A stretch of 64,000 nt of DNA from Methylophilus sp. QUAN. Its GTDB lineage: Bacteria; Pseudomonadota; Gammaproteobacteria; Burkholderiales; Methylophilaceae. The DNA lies in contig NZ_JADKYT010000001.1 of assembly GCF_015354445.1 (NCBI RefSeq), positions 1,116,001 to 1,180,000 of the forward strand, given 5' to 3'. Both the position numbers and the translations under genes were made by a program. The notes under the pieces are model-generated. The model saw nothing but the letters and a program-made list of their open reading frames with translations. It searched no databases and was not told the DNA's origin. Of the stretch, positions 33,882-42,268 are shown piece by piece (within the stretch, counting starts at the first letter, position 1; each line of letters starts with the position of its first letter).

Positions 33882-34421
33882 ATGCTCATCAAACTGATCA
33901 TGTACGGACTGGTATTATGGCTGGCCATTTGGGGTTATCGCCAGTATCAACAGCCCTCGAACCGCGTCAGTGTTGGCATGAAAGCCCCCGATTTCAAGTT
34001 GCCGGATGCGCAAGGCCATACACGCCGCCTGGCAGACTGGCAAGGCAAATGGCTGATCCTGTATTTTTACCCCAGGGATGACACGCCGGGTTGCACGCGC
34101 GAAGCCTGTCATTTTCGCGACGATATCCAGCAAATCCATGCCCTTGGGGCAGAGGTTGTTGGCGTGAGTGTAGACAGCGTCGCCAGCCATGCTGACTTTG
34201 CACAAAAACACCGTTTATCGTTCCCATTACTGGCCGACACCAATGGCCAGGTAGCAGATGCCTATGGCGCTTTGTTAAATCTCGGCATATTGCAGGCCGC
34301 CAAACGCATGACCTTTATCATTGACCCGCAAGGCATGATTGCGCAGACCTACAGCAACGTCAATCCAGACGGTCATAGCCAGGCCATTATTGATGACCTC
34401 AAACGCTTATCCGCTTTTTAA
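33882..34421 (+). CDS. Peroxiredoxin of the Bcp/PrxQ group, membrane-anchored
   Basis: A 179-residue thiol peroxidase. Residues 1-20 are a membrane helix (LIMYGLVLWLAIWGYRQY) rather than the usual Bcp start, so it is probably anchored and may face the periplasm. The catalytic domain begins VGMKAPDFKLPD, and the site is DDTPGCTREACHFRD with peroxidatic and resolving cysteines five residues apart, as in Bcp. It follows CAGGGGAAATC and precedes folA by nine bases on the same strand. Confidence 0.88.
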   Translation: MLIKLIMYGLVLWLAIWGYRQYQQPSNRVSVGMKAPDFKLPDAQGHTRRLADWQGKWLILYFYPRDDTPGCTREACHFRDDIQQIHALGAEVVGVSVDSVASHADFAQKHRLSFPLLADTNGQVADAYGALLNLGILQAAKRMTFIIDPQGMIAQTYSNVNPDGHSQAIIDDLKRLSAF

Positions 34422-34430
34422 GAGATCTCT

Positions 34431-34913
34431 ATGCAAGCACTTTCCCTCATCGTTGCCCACGCCGACAACCGGGTGATTGGCCACAACAACCAATTGCCCT
34501 GGCACTTGCCAGAAGACCTCAAACGCTTCAAACAACTCACCATGGGCCACCATATCATCATGGGCCGTAAAACCTATGAGTCGCTGGGGCGCTTGCTGCC
34601 AGGACGCACCACGGTGATTGTGACGCGCGATACGGAGTATGCCGTTGAAGGTGCCAAAGTGGTGCACTCGTTGCCGCAAGCACTGGCAGTGTGCGCAGGG
34701 GATAATGAGCCGTTTTTGATTGGTGGTGCAGAGATGTATGCGCAAGGTTTGCCTTATGTCACGCGGCTATACATCACGCGTGTGTATGCGCATGTCGGCG
34801 GCGATGCGTTTTTCCCTGAGATGGAGATGCATGATTGGGTGTTGATGAGCGAGGAGGGGCATACCTCGGTGAATGGCTTGCATTATAGTGATATGGTTTA
34901 TCAGCGCCGCTGA
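34431..34913 (+). CDS. folA: Dihydrofolate reductase
   Basis: A 160-residue NADPH-dependent enzyme making tetrahydrofolate. Conserved features: SLIVAHADNRVIGHNNQLPWHLPEDLKRFK with the catalytic acidic residue in the PEDLKRFK helix, MGRKTYESLGR, and FLIGGAEMYAQGLPYVTRLYIT. It starts nine bases after the peroxiredoxin gene, likely on the same transcript. Length is typical of chromosomal type I enzymes. Confidence 0.95.
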   Translation: MQALSLIVAHADNRVIGHNNQLPWHLPEDLKRFKQLTMGHHIIMGRKTYESLGRLLPGRTTVIVTRDTEYAVEGAKVVHSLPQALAVCAGDNEPFLIGGAEMYAQGLPYVTRLYITRVYAHVGGDAFFPEMEMHDWVLMSEEGHTSVNGLHYSDMVYQRR

Positions 34914-34980
34914 TTGAGATGATTTGACCAGATAGAGATAGTCTTAGGAAAGTCATTCTTTAATGGGAGTGTTGATACAT

Positions 34981-35538
34981 AGCTTTTCGCCTTTTCGGCG
35001 AGTTACTTTTCTTTGCTTGCACAAAGAATAAGTAACCAAAAGAAAGTGCACCCCAGCTTCCGCTTCTTCCTTGCGCTACTCGAATTGCCGGGCGTCCATC
35101 GAAACTCGCCCTGACAAGCCACACACTTCGTGGCTTGCTGCGGAACTCGGACAGCCGATGGCCGAGAACTCCCGCCAATCCTGCGTTGCTCGGCGCGGCA
35201 GATGGGGACCCCGAACACCAAGTGAGCGCAACGGTTAGTGATTTTAAGAAACGAATCTGTTTTTTTGAACCGTTCAGATTTTCACAATGTGAGTTTGGTG
35301 AGATAAATCCCATACCATCACGCTGAGTAGCGGAGACAAAATAAGAGAAGAGGGAGCGACTGTCTGAGCTCCGCAACAAGCCACGAAGTGTGTGGCTTGT
35401 CAGGGCGAGTTTCGTGACCGGCTTATTTTGTTGAGCAACGCAAGGGAGCCTTTAGGCCGTGATGGCTGGGTGTCGTCCTCTTTGGTTACTTTCTGGGGGA
35501 CAAGCACCAGAAAGTGACTCGCCGAGAGGCGAAAAGCA
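34981..35538. repeat. Large imperfect inverted repeat in a non-coding region
   Basis: Two arms of about 175 bases (34981-35155 and 35361-35538) are reverse complements with scattered changes, around a ~205-base centre. A 38-base core is exact: 35100-35137 matches the complement of 35377-35414. Inside each core, CAAGCCAC and GTGGCTTG also form a local hairpin. The outer ends both carry a CTTTTCGCC...GGCGAGT hairpin-like segment. Open frames inside are low complexity and not convincing genes. There is no transposase and no obvious target duplication. Confidence 0.75.
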
Positions 35539-35660
35539 AGAATGCATGCAACCACAATGCCCACTTTACGTCGGAATGAATATGTGGCAATAAGATTCTT
35601 TGTAGAAGTTACACCGATGACAACGAGTTGCGTTAAGCCAGTAATGTCAGCAATGGCCTT

Positions 35661-35706
35661 AAAAACAAAAAAGGGAAACGCTTTGCTATACAGCCATGCG
35701 TTTCCC
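35661..35706 (-). terminator. Terminator of the decarboxylase gene
   Basis: GGGAAACGC and GCGTTTCCC form a stem; read on the minus strand it is followed by a T-rich tract (TTTTTTGTTTTT), 20 bases after the decarboxylase stop. Confidence 0.85.
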
Positions 35707-35725
35707 TGGTACAAGATTACAGAAA

Positions 35726-37972
35726 CTAATCTTCTTGCTTCACGCAATCGACGTAATACACTGCTTTACCATCCACGATTTGTTTCACCAAACCATGGTT
35801 ATCGGTTTCAAAGCCTGGGAATTTCTCGTTAAACTCACGCGCAAACTTGAGGTAATTCACAATCACCTTATTAAAGCGTTCGCCAGGAATCAGCAATGGA
35901 ATACCTGGCGGGTAGGGAGTTAACAATACTGCAGTCACACGGCCTTCCAGTTCGTCGATGGCAACACGTTCAATCTTGCGATGCGCCATTTTTGAGAAGG
36001 CATCGGTTGGCTTCATCGCCGGCACCATGTCTGACAGGTACATTTCAGTCGTCAGGCGTGCCACGTCATTGGCTTTGTATACCTCATGGATTTGTGTAGA
36101 CAAATCTTTGAGGCCTATGCGTTCATAGCGCGGGTGTTTCTGCACAAACTCTGGCAAGACTTTCCACAATGGCTGGTTCTTGTCGTAGTCGTCTTTAAAC
36201 TGCTGCAAAGCCGCTACCATGGTGTTCCAGCGGCCTTTGGTAATGCCGATGGTGAACATGATAAAGAATGAGTAGAGGCCGGTTTTCTCAACGATCACGC
36301 CGTGCTCGGCCAGGTACTTGGTGACGATGGCCGCCGGGATACCAAACTCATCGGAGAATTCACCATCCACATCCAGCCCTGGTGTGATGATGGTGGCTTT
36401 AATCGGGTCCAGCATGTTAAAGCCTTCGGCCAGGTTGCCGAAACCGTGCCAGCGTTCATTAGCTTTGAGCATCCAGGCATCGCGTTCTTCCAGGCCATCT
36501 TCAGACAGATCCGTTGGGCCCCAGACTTTAAACCACCAGTCGGTTCCCCATTCTTCGTCCACCTTGCGCATGGCGCGGCGGAAGTCCAGCGCTTCCTTGA
36601 GTGACTCTTCCACTAAGGCGGTGCCGCCCGGGGCTTCCATCATGGCAGCCGCGACGTCGCAGCTGGCAATAATCGAATATTGCGGGCTGGTGGAGGTGTG
36701 CATCAAATAGGCTTCGTTAAACAGGTCGCGGTCAAGGTGGTTATCCTGCGCATCCTGCACAAGAATCTGTGAGGCCTGGCTCAAGCCAGCCAGCAGTTTA
36801 TGCGTGGATTGGGTAGAAAATACCATGGATTCTTTACAACGCGGACGGTCTGCGCCAATGGCGTGATAGTCGCCGTAGAAGTCATGGAAGGTGGCGTGCG
36901 GCAACCAGGCTTCGTCAAAGTGCAGCGTGTCTATCTTGCCATCCAGCATTTCCTTGATTTCTTCGACGTTATACAGCACGCCATCATAAGTGGATTGCGT
37001 GATGGTCAGTACGCGTGGTTTGGCGTTTTTGTCGCTGGCAAACGGGTTGCGTTCAATTTTTTTCTGGATGTTTTCCCAGGCAAACTCGCTCTTAGGAATC
37101 GGGCCGATAATACCAAAGTGGTTGCGCGTTGGCATCAAAAACACTGGAATCGCGCCGGTCATGATGATGGAGTGCAACACAGATTTATGGCAGTTACGGT
37201 CAACGACCACAATATCACCTGGCGCCACGGTGGAGTTCCAGACGATTTTGTTGGAAGTCGAGGTGCCGTTGGTCACAAAGTACAAGTGATCGCAGTTATA
37301 AATGCGGGCTGCGTTACGCTCAGAGGCGGCTACCGGGCCGGTATGGTCAAGTAATTGGCCTAATTCATCCACAGCGTTACAGACGTCTGCACGCAGCATG
37401 TTTTCGCCAAAAAACTGGTGGAACATTTGGCCCACTGGCGATTTCAGGAAGGCGACGCCGCCGGAGTGTCCAGGGCAATGCCAGGAATAAGAGCCGTCCG
37501 CTGCATAATGTGTCAGTGCCTTGAAGAATGGTGGTGGCAGGCTGTCCAGATAGGCTTTGGCCTCACGGATAATCAGGCGTGCCACAAACTCAGGCGTGTC
37601 TTCATTCATGTGGATAAAGCCGTGCAGCTCGCGCAAGACATCATTAGGAATATGGCGGCTAGTGCGGGTTTCACCGTGCAGGAAAATCGGGATTTCCTCA
37701 TTGCGGTAGCGGATTTCGGCGACAAAGTTGCGCAATTGCTCGATGGCTTCTGGTTTCTCTTCGACGATTTCTTCATCATCAATGGATAAGATAAACGCAG
37801 AAGCGCGGCTTTGCTGTTGCGCAAAGGAGGTCAGGTCGCCATAGCTGGTCACGCCTAGTACTTCAACGCCTTCATCTTCGATGGCTTTCGCCAATACACG
37901 GATGCCGAGACCGGAAGAGTTTTCGGAGCGGAAGTCTTCGTCAATAATGACGACGGGAAATCTAAATTTCAT
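35726..37972 (-). CDS. Orn/Lys/Arg decarboxylase (fold type I, large form)
   Basis: A 748-residue PLP decarboxylase with the three-part architecture of AdiA/LdcC: N-terminal wing domain (FPVVIIDEDFRSENSSG), PLP domain with HCPGHSGG, VTNGTSTSNKIV, DRNCHKSVLHS, HFDEAWLPHA and the PLP lysine in STHKLLAGLSQAS, and a C-terminal domain with PYPPGIPLLIPGE. The substrate (arginine, lysine or ornithine) cannot be fixed from motifs; the betaproteobacterial position beside dcd suggests the arginine or lysine type, giving a diamine for polyamine supply or acid resistance. AAGGATT precedes the ATG. Confidence 0.88.
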   Translation of the reverse strand: MKFRFPVVIIDEDFRSENSSGLGIRVLAKAIEDEGVEVLGVTSYGDLTSFAQQQSRASAFILSIDDEEIVEEKPEAIEQLRNFVAEIRYRNEEIPIFLHGETRTSRHIPNDVLRELHGFIHMNEDTPEFVARLIIREAKAYLDSLPPPFFKALTHYAADGSYSWHCPGHSGGVAFLKSPVGQMFHQFFGENMLRADVCNAVDELGQLLDHTGPVAASERNAARIYNCDHLYFVTNGTSTSNKIVWNSTVAPGDIVVVDRNCHKSVLHSIIMTGAIPVFLMPTRNHFGIIGPIPKSEFAWENIQKKIERNPFASDKNAKPRVLTITQSTYDGVLYNVEEIKEMLDGKIDTLHFDEAWLPHATFHDFYGDYHAIGADRPRCKESMVFSTQSTHKLLAGLSQASQILVQDAQDNHLDRDLFNEAYLMHTSTSPQYSIIASCDVAAAMMEAPGGTALVEESLKEALDFRRAMRKVDEEWGTDWWFKVWGPTDLSEDGLEERDAWMLKANERWHGFGNLAEGFNMLDPIKATIITPGLDVDGEFSDEFGIPAAIVTKYLAEHGVIVEKTGLYSFFIMFTIGITKGRWNTMVAALQQFKDDYDKNQPLWKVLPEFVQKHPRYERIGLKDLSTQIHEVYKANDVARLTTEMYLSDMVPAMKPTDAFSKMAHRKIERVAIDELEGRVTAVLLTPYPPGIPLLIPGERFNKVIVNYLKFAREFNEKFPGFETDNHGLVKQIVDGKAVYYVDCVKQED

Positions 37973-38016
37973 TCAATGAATCCTTAACTTGTCACTGAAA
38001 CGTGTAACTCAAAGTA

Positions 38017-38057
38017 CAAAGGCACTGAGCAAGCCATGCTTTTACTCGGTGCCTTTG
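38017..38057 (-). terminator. Hairpin between dcd and the decarboxylase
   Basis: CAAAGGCACTGAG and CTCGGTGCCTTTG form a 13-bp stem with one G-U pair and a 15-base loop, 37 bases after the dcd stop. The T tract is short, so it is a moderate terminator candidate separating the two genes. Confidence 0.5.
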
Positions 38058-38093
38058 TGGTGAATATGGGATGTTCTTCAATGTTGGGTGCAG

Positions 38094-38663
38094 CTATATT
38101 TTTGGCAGCGTCACGCCAACCTGACCCTGATATTTGCCGCCACGGTCTTTGTAGCTGGTTTCGCAAATTTCATCAGATTCAAAAAACAGGACCTGAGCAC
38201 AGCCTTCGCCGGCGTAAATTTTGGCAGGCAGTGGTGTCGTGTTGCTGAATTCCAGTGTGACATAACCTTCCCACTCTGGTTCAAACGGCGTGACGTTCAC
38301 AATGATGCCGCAACGCGCGTAAGTGGATTTGCCAAGGCAAACGGTCAGGACCGAGCGTGGGATACGGAAATATTCTACCGTACGTGCCAACGCAAACGAG
38401 TTCGGTGGAATCACGCAATAACCTTTGCCAGAGACTTCAACAAATGACTGCGGATCGAACTGTTTGGGGTCGACAATGGTGCTGTTGATATTGGTAAACA
38501 CGCGGAATTCGTCAGCGCAGCGGATATCGTAACCGTAAGAAGATGTGCCGTAGGACACAATTTTCTCACCGTTCGCTTCACGCACCAAGGTCGGTGAAAA
38601 CGGCTCAATCATGCCGTGTTGTTCAGCCATTCTGCGTATCCATTTGTCCGACTTAATGCTCAT
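38094..38663 (-). CDS. dcd: dCTP deaminase
   Basis: A 189-residue homotrimeric enzyme that converts dCTP to dUTP for thymidylate synthesis. Signature segments: [77 protein letters not shown] and [22 protein letters not shown] with the catalytic glutamate. Length is normal. It lies upstream of the decarboxylase on the same strand, separated by a hairpin. Confidence 0.95.
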   Translation of the reverse strand: MSIKSDKWIRRMAEQHGMIEPFSPTLVREANGEKIVSYGTSSYGYDIRCADEFRVFTNINSTIVDPKQFDPQSFVEVSGKGYCVIPPNSFALARTVEYFRIPRSVLTVCLGKSTYARCGIIVNVTPFEPEWEGYVTLEFSNTTPLPAKIYAGEGCAQVLFFESDEICETSYKDRGGKYQGQVGVTLPKI

Positions 38664-38709
38664 TCCGATATCCAGTCTCAGCGTATTGATTTACTTGTCT
38701 TAAAGAGAA

Positions 38710-38735
38710 AAAAGCGGAGTTTAAACTCCGCTTTT
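38710..38735 (-). terminator. Terminator of zwf
   Basis: A perfect 26-base palindrome built on AAAAGCGGAGTTT and its complement, with A and T runs on the outside, lies about 100 bases after the zwf stop. It would work on either strand; only zwf reads into it. Confidence 0.75.
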
Positions 38736-38833
38736 AGTAGGTGCAAATAATAACAACAAAAGCTGTCAAATTTGCAAATTTTTTGTGAATTTTTGGCGAT
38801 TTTTTCAGCCAGTGGCCAGAAGGCCACTGATAC

Positions 38834-40309
38834 TTATTTGTCGCCGCCTAATTCAATGCTGTAACGCCAGAACTGGTCTTCAGCTTCAAAGATGACTTTG
38901 GACGCTTCAGGGTCACGGCTGCCAGCTGGGTACTGGTGTACCGGCTTCTTATCTTCAGCCCAGGCTTTAACGACTGGATCCACCAGGCGCCATTGTGCTT
39001 CGGCTTCAGAAATATGCAGGTAGTTGGAGTTGTCACCTTGCATCAGGTTGAGCAACAGGGCTTCGTAGGCATCTACGGAGTCATCGCTATCCCAACGGTT
39101 GGCGGCATCCAGTTGAATGGTGCGTGTTTGCACATCCAGGCCAGGAATCTTGGACTGTACTTCCAGCTTGATACACTCGCGTGGCTGGATACCAATGATA
39201 AGCCAGTTTTGGTCCTGGTCATTGATTTGCAGCGGCGCTTTTTTGAAGCGGATAGAAATGCGGGTATCGGCTTCGTGCAGACGTTTGGCCGTGCGGATAT
39301 AGAACGGCACACCTTTCCAGCGCGGATTGTCGATAAACAATTTCAGAGCAGCATAGGTTTCAACCACGCTGTCATTGTTGCCCAACTCTTCCAGGTAACC
39401 AGGGACTTTTTCGCCGTTGATTTCACCAGCAGCATATTGCGCACGGAAAGCATGTTTTTCCAGTTCGTTGACTGGAATAGGGCGAATTTCTTCCAGCAGT
39501 TTGATCTTGGCATCACGCACGCCTTCTGGGGACAGGTCTTTCGGCTGTTCCATGGCAGTCAGTGCCAATGTTTGCAGAATGTGGCTTTGCAACATGTCAC
39601 GCAATGCGCCAGTGCTGTCATAGAACTGCGTACGGTCGCCTACACCCAGCATTTCGGTGTTGGTGATTTGTACGTGATCAATGTACTGGTTGTTCCAGAT
39701 TGGCTCTAACACGGTGTTGGTAAAGCGTTGCAGCAAGATGTTTTGCAGTGCTGATTTACCCAGGTAGTGGTCGATACGGTAGATCTGGCTTTCCTTGAGG
39801 TGCTTGGTAATCGCAGCTTGCAATTCTTTCGCAGATGGCAGATCGGTACCAAATGGTTTCTCGATCACCACACGGCGCCAGTATTTGTCTTCCTGAGTCA
39901 GGCCGACGTTGGCCAAAGACTCAACCACTGGGGCGAAATCAACAGGGCGCACAGACAGGAAGTAAGCCAGGTTTTGCGGGAAAACGCTTTCGTCGCTGAG
40001 GGTGGCTTTCAGTTTGCTAAATGCATCTGGATCTGTTGGCGGGTTGGCATGGTAGAAGTTACGGGCAATAAAGCGTTCAAACACCTTTTGGTCGTAACCT
40101 TTTTTAAATTTGGTATCCAGCATGGATTTGATGTCTGCACGCCACGCGTCCAGATCAACCACTTGACGGCCAACGCCGATAATTTTCATGTCATCAGGCA
40201 AACGGCCCAGCAGGTCGAGCCTGAACAAACCAGGGTACAGTTTAACGCGGGCCAGGTTGCCGCTTGCGCCAAACAATACCAGGGTGCATGGATCAATTTT
40301 ATTCGTCAT
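38834..40309 (-). CDS. zwf: Glucose-6-phosphate 1-dehydrogenase
   Basis: A 491-residue dehydrogenase that oxidises glucose 6-phosphate to 6-phosphogluconolactone. The N-terminal dinucleotide site is TLVLFGASGNLARVKLYPGLF-like and the active site RIDHYLGKSALQN (about residue 175) is intact, as is VIEKPFGTDLPSA. ATG 40309 is chosen since upstream in-frame codons run into a leader hairpin. With gnd upstream and pgl divergent it forms an oxidative pentose phosphate set, which in RuMP methylotrophs works in cyclic formaldehyde oxidation. Confidence 0.94.
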   Translation of the reverse strand: MTNKIDPCTLVLFGASGNLARVKLYPGLFRLDLLGRLPDDMKIIGVGRQVVDLDAWRADIKSMLDTKFKKGYDQKVFERFIARNFYHANPPTDPDAFSKLKATLSDESVFPQNLAYFLSVRPVDFAPVVESLANVGLTQEDKYWRRVVIEKPFGTDLPSAKELQAAITKHLKESQIYRIDHYLGKSALQNILLQRFTNTVLEPIWNNQYIDHVQITNTEMLGVGDRTQFYDSTGALRDMLQSHILQTLALTAMEQPKDLSPEGVRDAKIKLLEEIRPIPVNELEKHAFRAQYAAGEINGEKVPGYLEELGNNDSVVETYAALKLFIDNPRWKGVPFYIRTAKRLHEADTRISIRFKKAPLQINDQDQNWLIIGIQPRECIKLEVQSKIPGLDVQTRTIQLDAANRWDSDDSVDAYEALLLNLMQGDNSNYLHISEAEAQWRLVDPVVKAWAEDKKPVHQYPAGSRDPEASKVIFEAEDQFWRYSIELGGDK

Positions 40310-40336
40310 TTCTAACCTTAAGATAAAAATGTAAAC

Positions 40337-40357
40337 GGGAAAGGGCAAGCCTTTCCC
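40337..40357 (-). promoter_or_regulatory. Leader hairpin upstream of zwf
   Basis: GGGAAAGG and CCTTTCCC form an 8-bp stem with a five-base loop, 28 bases before the zwf start. It lies after the gnd terminator; it may be a leader structure or a second terminator. Confidence 0.35.
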
Positions 40358-40383
40358 ATATCAAAAAAACAGCAGTAATCAGC

Positions 40384-40409
40384 AAAAAGCCTCCCATGGA
40401 GAGAGGCTT
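40384..40409 (-). terminator. Terminator of gnd
   Basis: AAGCCTC and GAGGCTT form a stem that, read on the minus strand, is followed by TTTTTGC, within ten bases of the gnd stop. Confidence 0.7.
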
Positions 40410-40415
40410 GTTTGA

Positions 40416-41321
40416 TTACTTGGTTTTTACTGAGTGACCACCAAATGCATTACGCATCAGTGACAGCAGTTTGTAGCTGTAGCCTTCGGAGTCCTGGCTA
40501 CGGAAACGTGCTTGCAATGCTGTTGTCAGCACTGGCGCTGCCACGCCTTGCTCAACCGCTTCAACCACTGTCCAGCGGCCTTCACCGGAGTCAGCTACGT
40601 ATGGAGCGATTGCCTGCAGGCTTTGGTCTTCTTTCAGTGCTTCAGCCGTCAAGTCCAGCAACCAGCTACGAACAACAGAGCCATGACGCCACAACTCTGT
40701 GATCTGCGCCAAGTTCAGGTTGAAGTCTTCTTTACCTTTGATCAGGTCCAAACCTTCAGCAAATGCTTGCATCATGCCGTATTCGATACCGTTATGGATC
40801 ATTTTGGTGAAGTGACCGGAACCAACTGGACCCACGTGCGCCCAACCGCGGTCAGCGTGTGTCAATGCTTGTGCATAAGGAGCCAATACGTCTGCGTATT
40901 GTTTGTCGCCGCCGTACATCAGGCAGTAACCGTTGTCCAGGCCCCAAACACCACCGGAAGTACCACAGTCGATAAAGCCGATACCATGTTCAGCTAACAT
41001 TGCGCCACGGCGCTGACTGTGTTTGTAGTTTGAGTTACCGCCGTCAACGATGATGTCGCCTTTGTTCAGCAGTGGGATCAGGTCTTTGATTTGATTTTCG
41101 GTGATTTCACCCGCTGGTAACATCAACCAGACAATTTTTTGGCCTTCGAGTTTGCTGACTGCATCAGCGACTGAGGTTGCTGCTTCCAGACCTTCTTCTT
41201 TGACGAGTCTGTTAACGAATTCGGTATTGAAGTCAAAACCAACCACGTTAATTTTGTGACGCAGCAAGCGTGCAGCCATGTTGCCGCCCATTTTGCCCAA
41301 GCCAATCATTGCTAATTTCAT
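40416..41321 (-). CDS. gnd: 6-phosphogluconate dehydrogenase, decarboxylating, short (GndA-type)
   Basis: A 301-residue enzyme of the short 6PGDH class. It has the Rossmann loop MIGLGKMGGNMAARLL, the substrate motif DGGNSNYKHS, GFIDCGTSGGVWGL and the catalytic KMIHNGIEYGMM. After the second beta strand comes VVGFDFN: an Asp there favours NAD+ over NADP+, which typically has an Asn-Arg-Thr-like segment. It produces ribulose 5-phosphate and CO2. It lies upstream of zwf with a terminator between, and diverges from pgl. AGGAAAATCC precedes the ATG. Confidence 0.93.
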   Translation of the reverse strand: MKLAMIGLGKMGGNMAARLLRHKINVVGFDFNTEFVNRLVKEEGLEAATSVADAVSKLEGQKIVWLMLPAGEITENQIKDLIPLLNKGDIIVDGGNSNYKHSQRRGAMLAEHGIGFIDCGTSGGVWGLDNGYCLMYGGDKQYADVLAPYAQALTHADRGWAHVGPVGSGHFTKMIHNGIEYGMMQAFAEGLDLIKGKEDFNLNLAQITELWRHGSVVRSWLLDLTAEALKEDQSLQAIAPYVADSGEGRWTVVEAVEQGVAAPVLTTALQARFRSQDSEGYSYKLLSLMRNAFGGHSVKTK

Positions 41322-41431
41322 TCGGATTTTCCTATGGTGTGAGGATAGTTTTAAGAGACACCCATCTTTTGGATGGCATGAACTCGATCAGTGCTTCGGA
41401 TAATTTTGCAGAATTATCATGTCGAGTCGGA

Positions 41432-41437
41432 TATAAT
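41432..41437 (+). promoter_or_regulatory. -10 box of pgl
   Basis: A consensus TATAAT 68 bases before the pgl ATG, in the gnd-pgl divergent region. No good -35 hexamer at standard spacing. Confidence 0.4.
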
Positions 41438-41505
41438 TATAGCAAATGCAGTCACGCACTAAAAGGCTGCGCACGCTTTTTTGTATTGTTTTTTACAGGT
41501 TTTCT

Positions 41506-42192
41506 ATGTCTTTGAATGTTCAAACTCGTTGGCACTCGTTTCAATCCCAGGAAGAAATTAACCAGGCAGCACTCAGTAGAGTCTTGGCGGCAGCGGATGC
41601 AGCCATTGCCAAACATGGTAGTTTTCTGATTGTGTTGGCGGGTGGCAGCACCCCCAAAGCCGTTTATCAATTATTAGCCAAGGCAGATGCCGACTGGGCT
41701 AACTGGCACGTGTATCACAATGATGATCGCTGCCTGCCAGTCGATCATGTCGAGCGTAACAGCAAGATGGCGCGCGATGCCTGGTTAAGCCATGTGGCCA
41801 TTCCCGCCAGCCAGATTCATGATATTCCGGCTGAACTGGGCAATATTGAAGGTGCGAAAGCATATGCGGAAACACTGAAGGGTGTGCGTACGTTTGACCT
41901 GGTGATTTTAGGTCTGGGTGAAGATGGTCATACTGCCAGCCTGTTCCCGGGCCAGGTGGTGAATAACACGGCTGATGCCGTGCCGGTATTCAACTCGCCC
42001 AAGCCGCCGGCAGATCGCATTACCATTAGCCAGGATAGGCTGAATAATACGCATGAAGTCATGTTTTTGGTGACAGGTGCAGGCAAACAAGAGGCGGTGG
42101 ACAACTGGCGTAACGGCGTAGCCATTCCAGCGACCTTGATTCAGTCGCCTAATGGTGTAGACGTGTATTGCTTCGGGGTTGTACTGAATTAA
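41506..42192 (+). CDS. pgl: 6-phosphogluconolactonase (DevB type)
   Basis: A 228-residue enzyme that hydrolyses 6-phosphogluconolactone, the product of Zwf. Family segments: LAGGSTPKAVYQLLA, DDRCLPVDHVERNSKMA and DLVILGLGEDGHTASLFPG. ATG 41506 gives the normal start; upstream in-frame codons encode an unlikely Arg/Cys/Phe-rich extension. It diverges from gnd, so the three steps are encoded within 3.4 kb. A strong shared terminator follows. Confidence 0.92.
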   Translation: MSLNVQTRWHSFQSQEEINQAALSRVLAAADAAIAKHGSFLIVLAGGSTPKAVYQLLAKADADWANWHVYHNDDRCLPVDHVERNSKMARDAWLSHVAIPASQIHDIPAELGNIEGAKAYAETLKGVRTFDLVILGLGEDGHTASLFPGQVVNNTADAVPVFNSPKPPADRITISQDRLNNTHEVMFLVTGAGKQEAVDNWRNGVAIPATLIQSPNGVDVYCFGVVLN

Positions 42193-42213
42193 TATTTCTT
42201 CAAGCCGCACATA

Positions 42214-42256
42214 ATAAAAAAAGCCACAGAGAAAAATCTTTGTGGCTTTTTTATTT
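42214..42256. terminator. Bidirectional terminator between pgl and the DUF1003 gene
   Basis: AAAAAAAGCCACA and TGTGGCTTTTTT form a stem with A and T runs on both sides, between two convergent genes. Confidence 0.9.
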
Positions 42257-42268
42257 ATGCAATTGGAA

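Noticed and set aside
34960-35379. Open frame of 139 codons inside the inverted repeat
   Set aside because: Ser/Lys/Phe-rich text with segments generated by the repeat itself and no ribosome-binding site; interpreted as non-coding.
35400-35747. Open frame of 115 codons on the minus strand at the right arm of the repeat
   Set aside because: It overlaps the decarboxylase terminator and the repeat arm; not a plausible gene.
38936-39709. Open frame of 257 codons on the plus strand
   Set aside because: Antisense shadow of zwf; the minus strand carries the RIDHYLGK active site.
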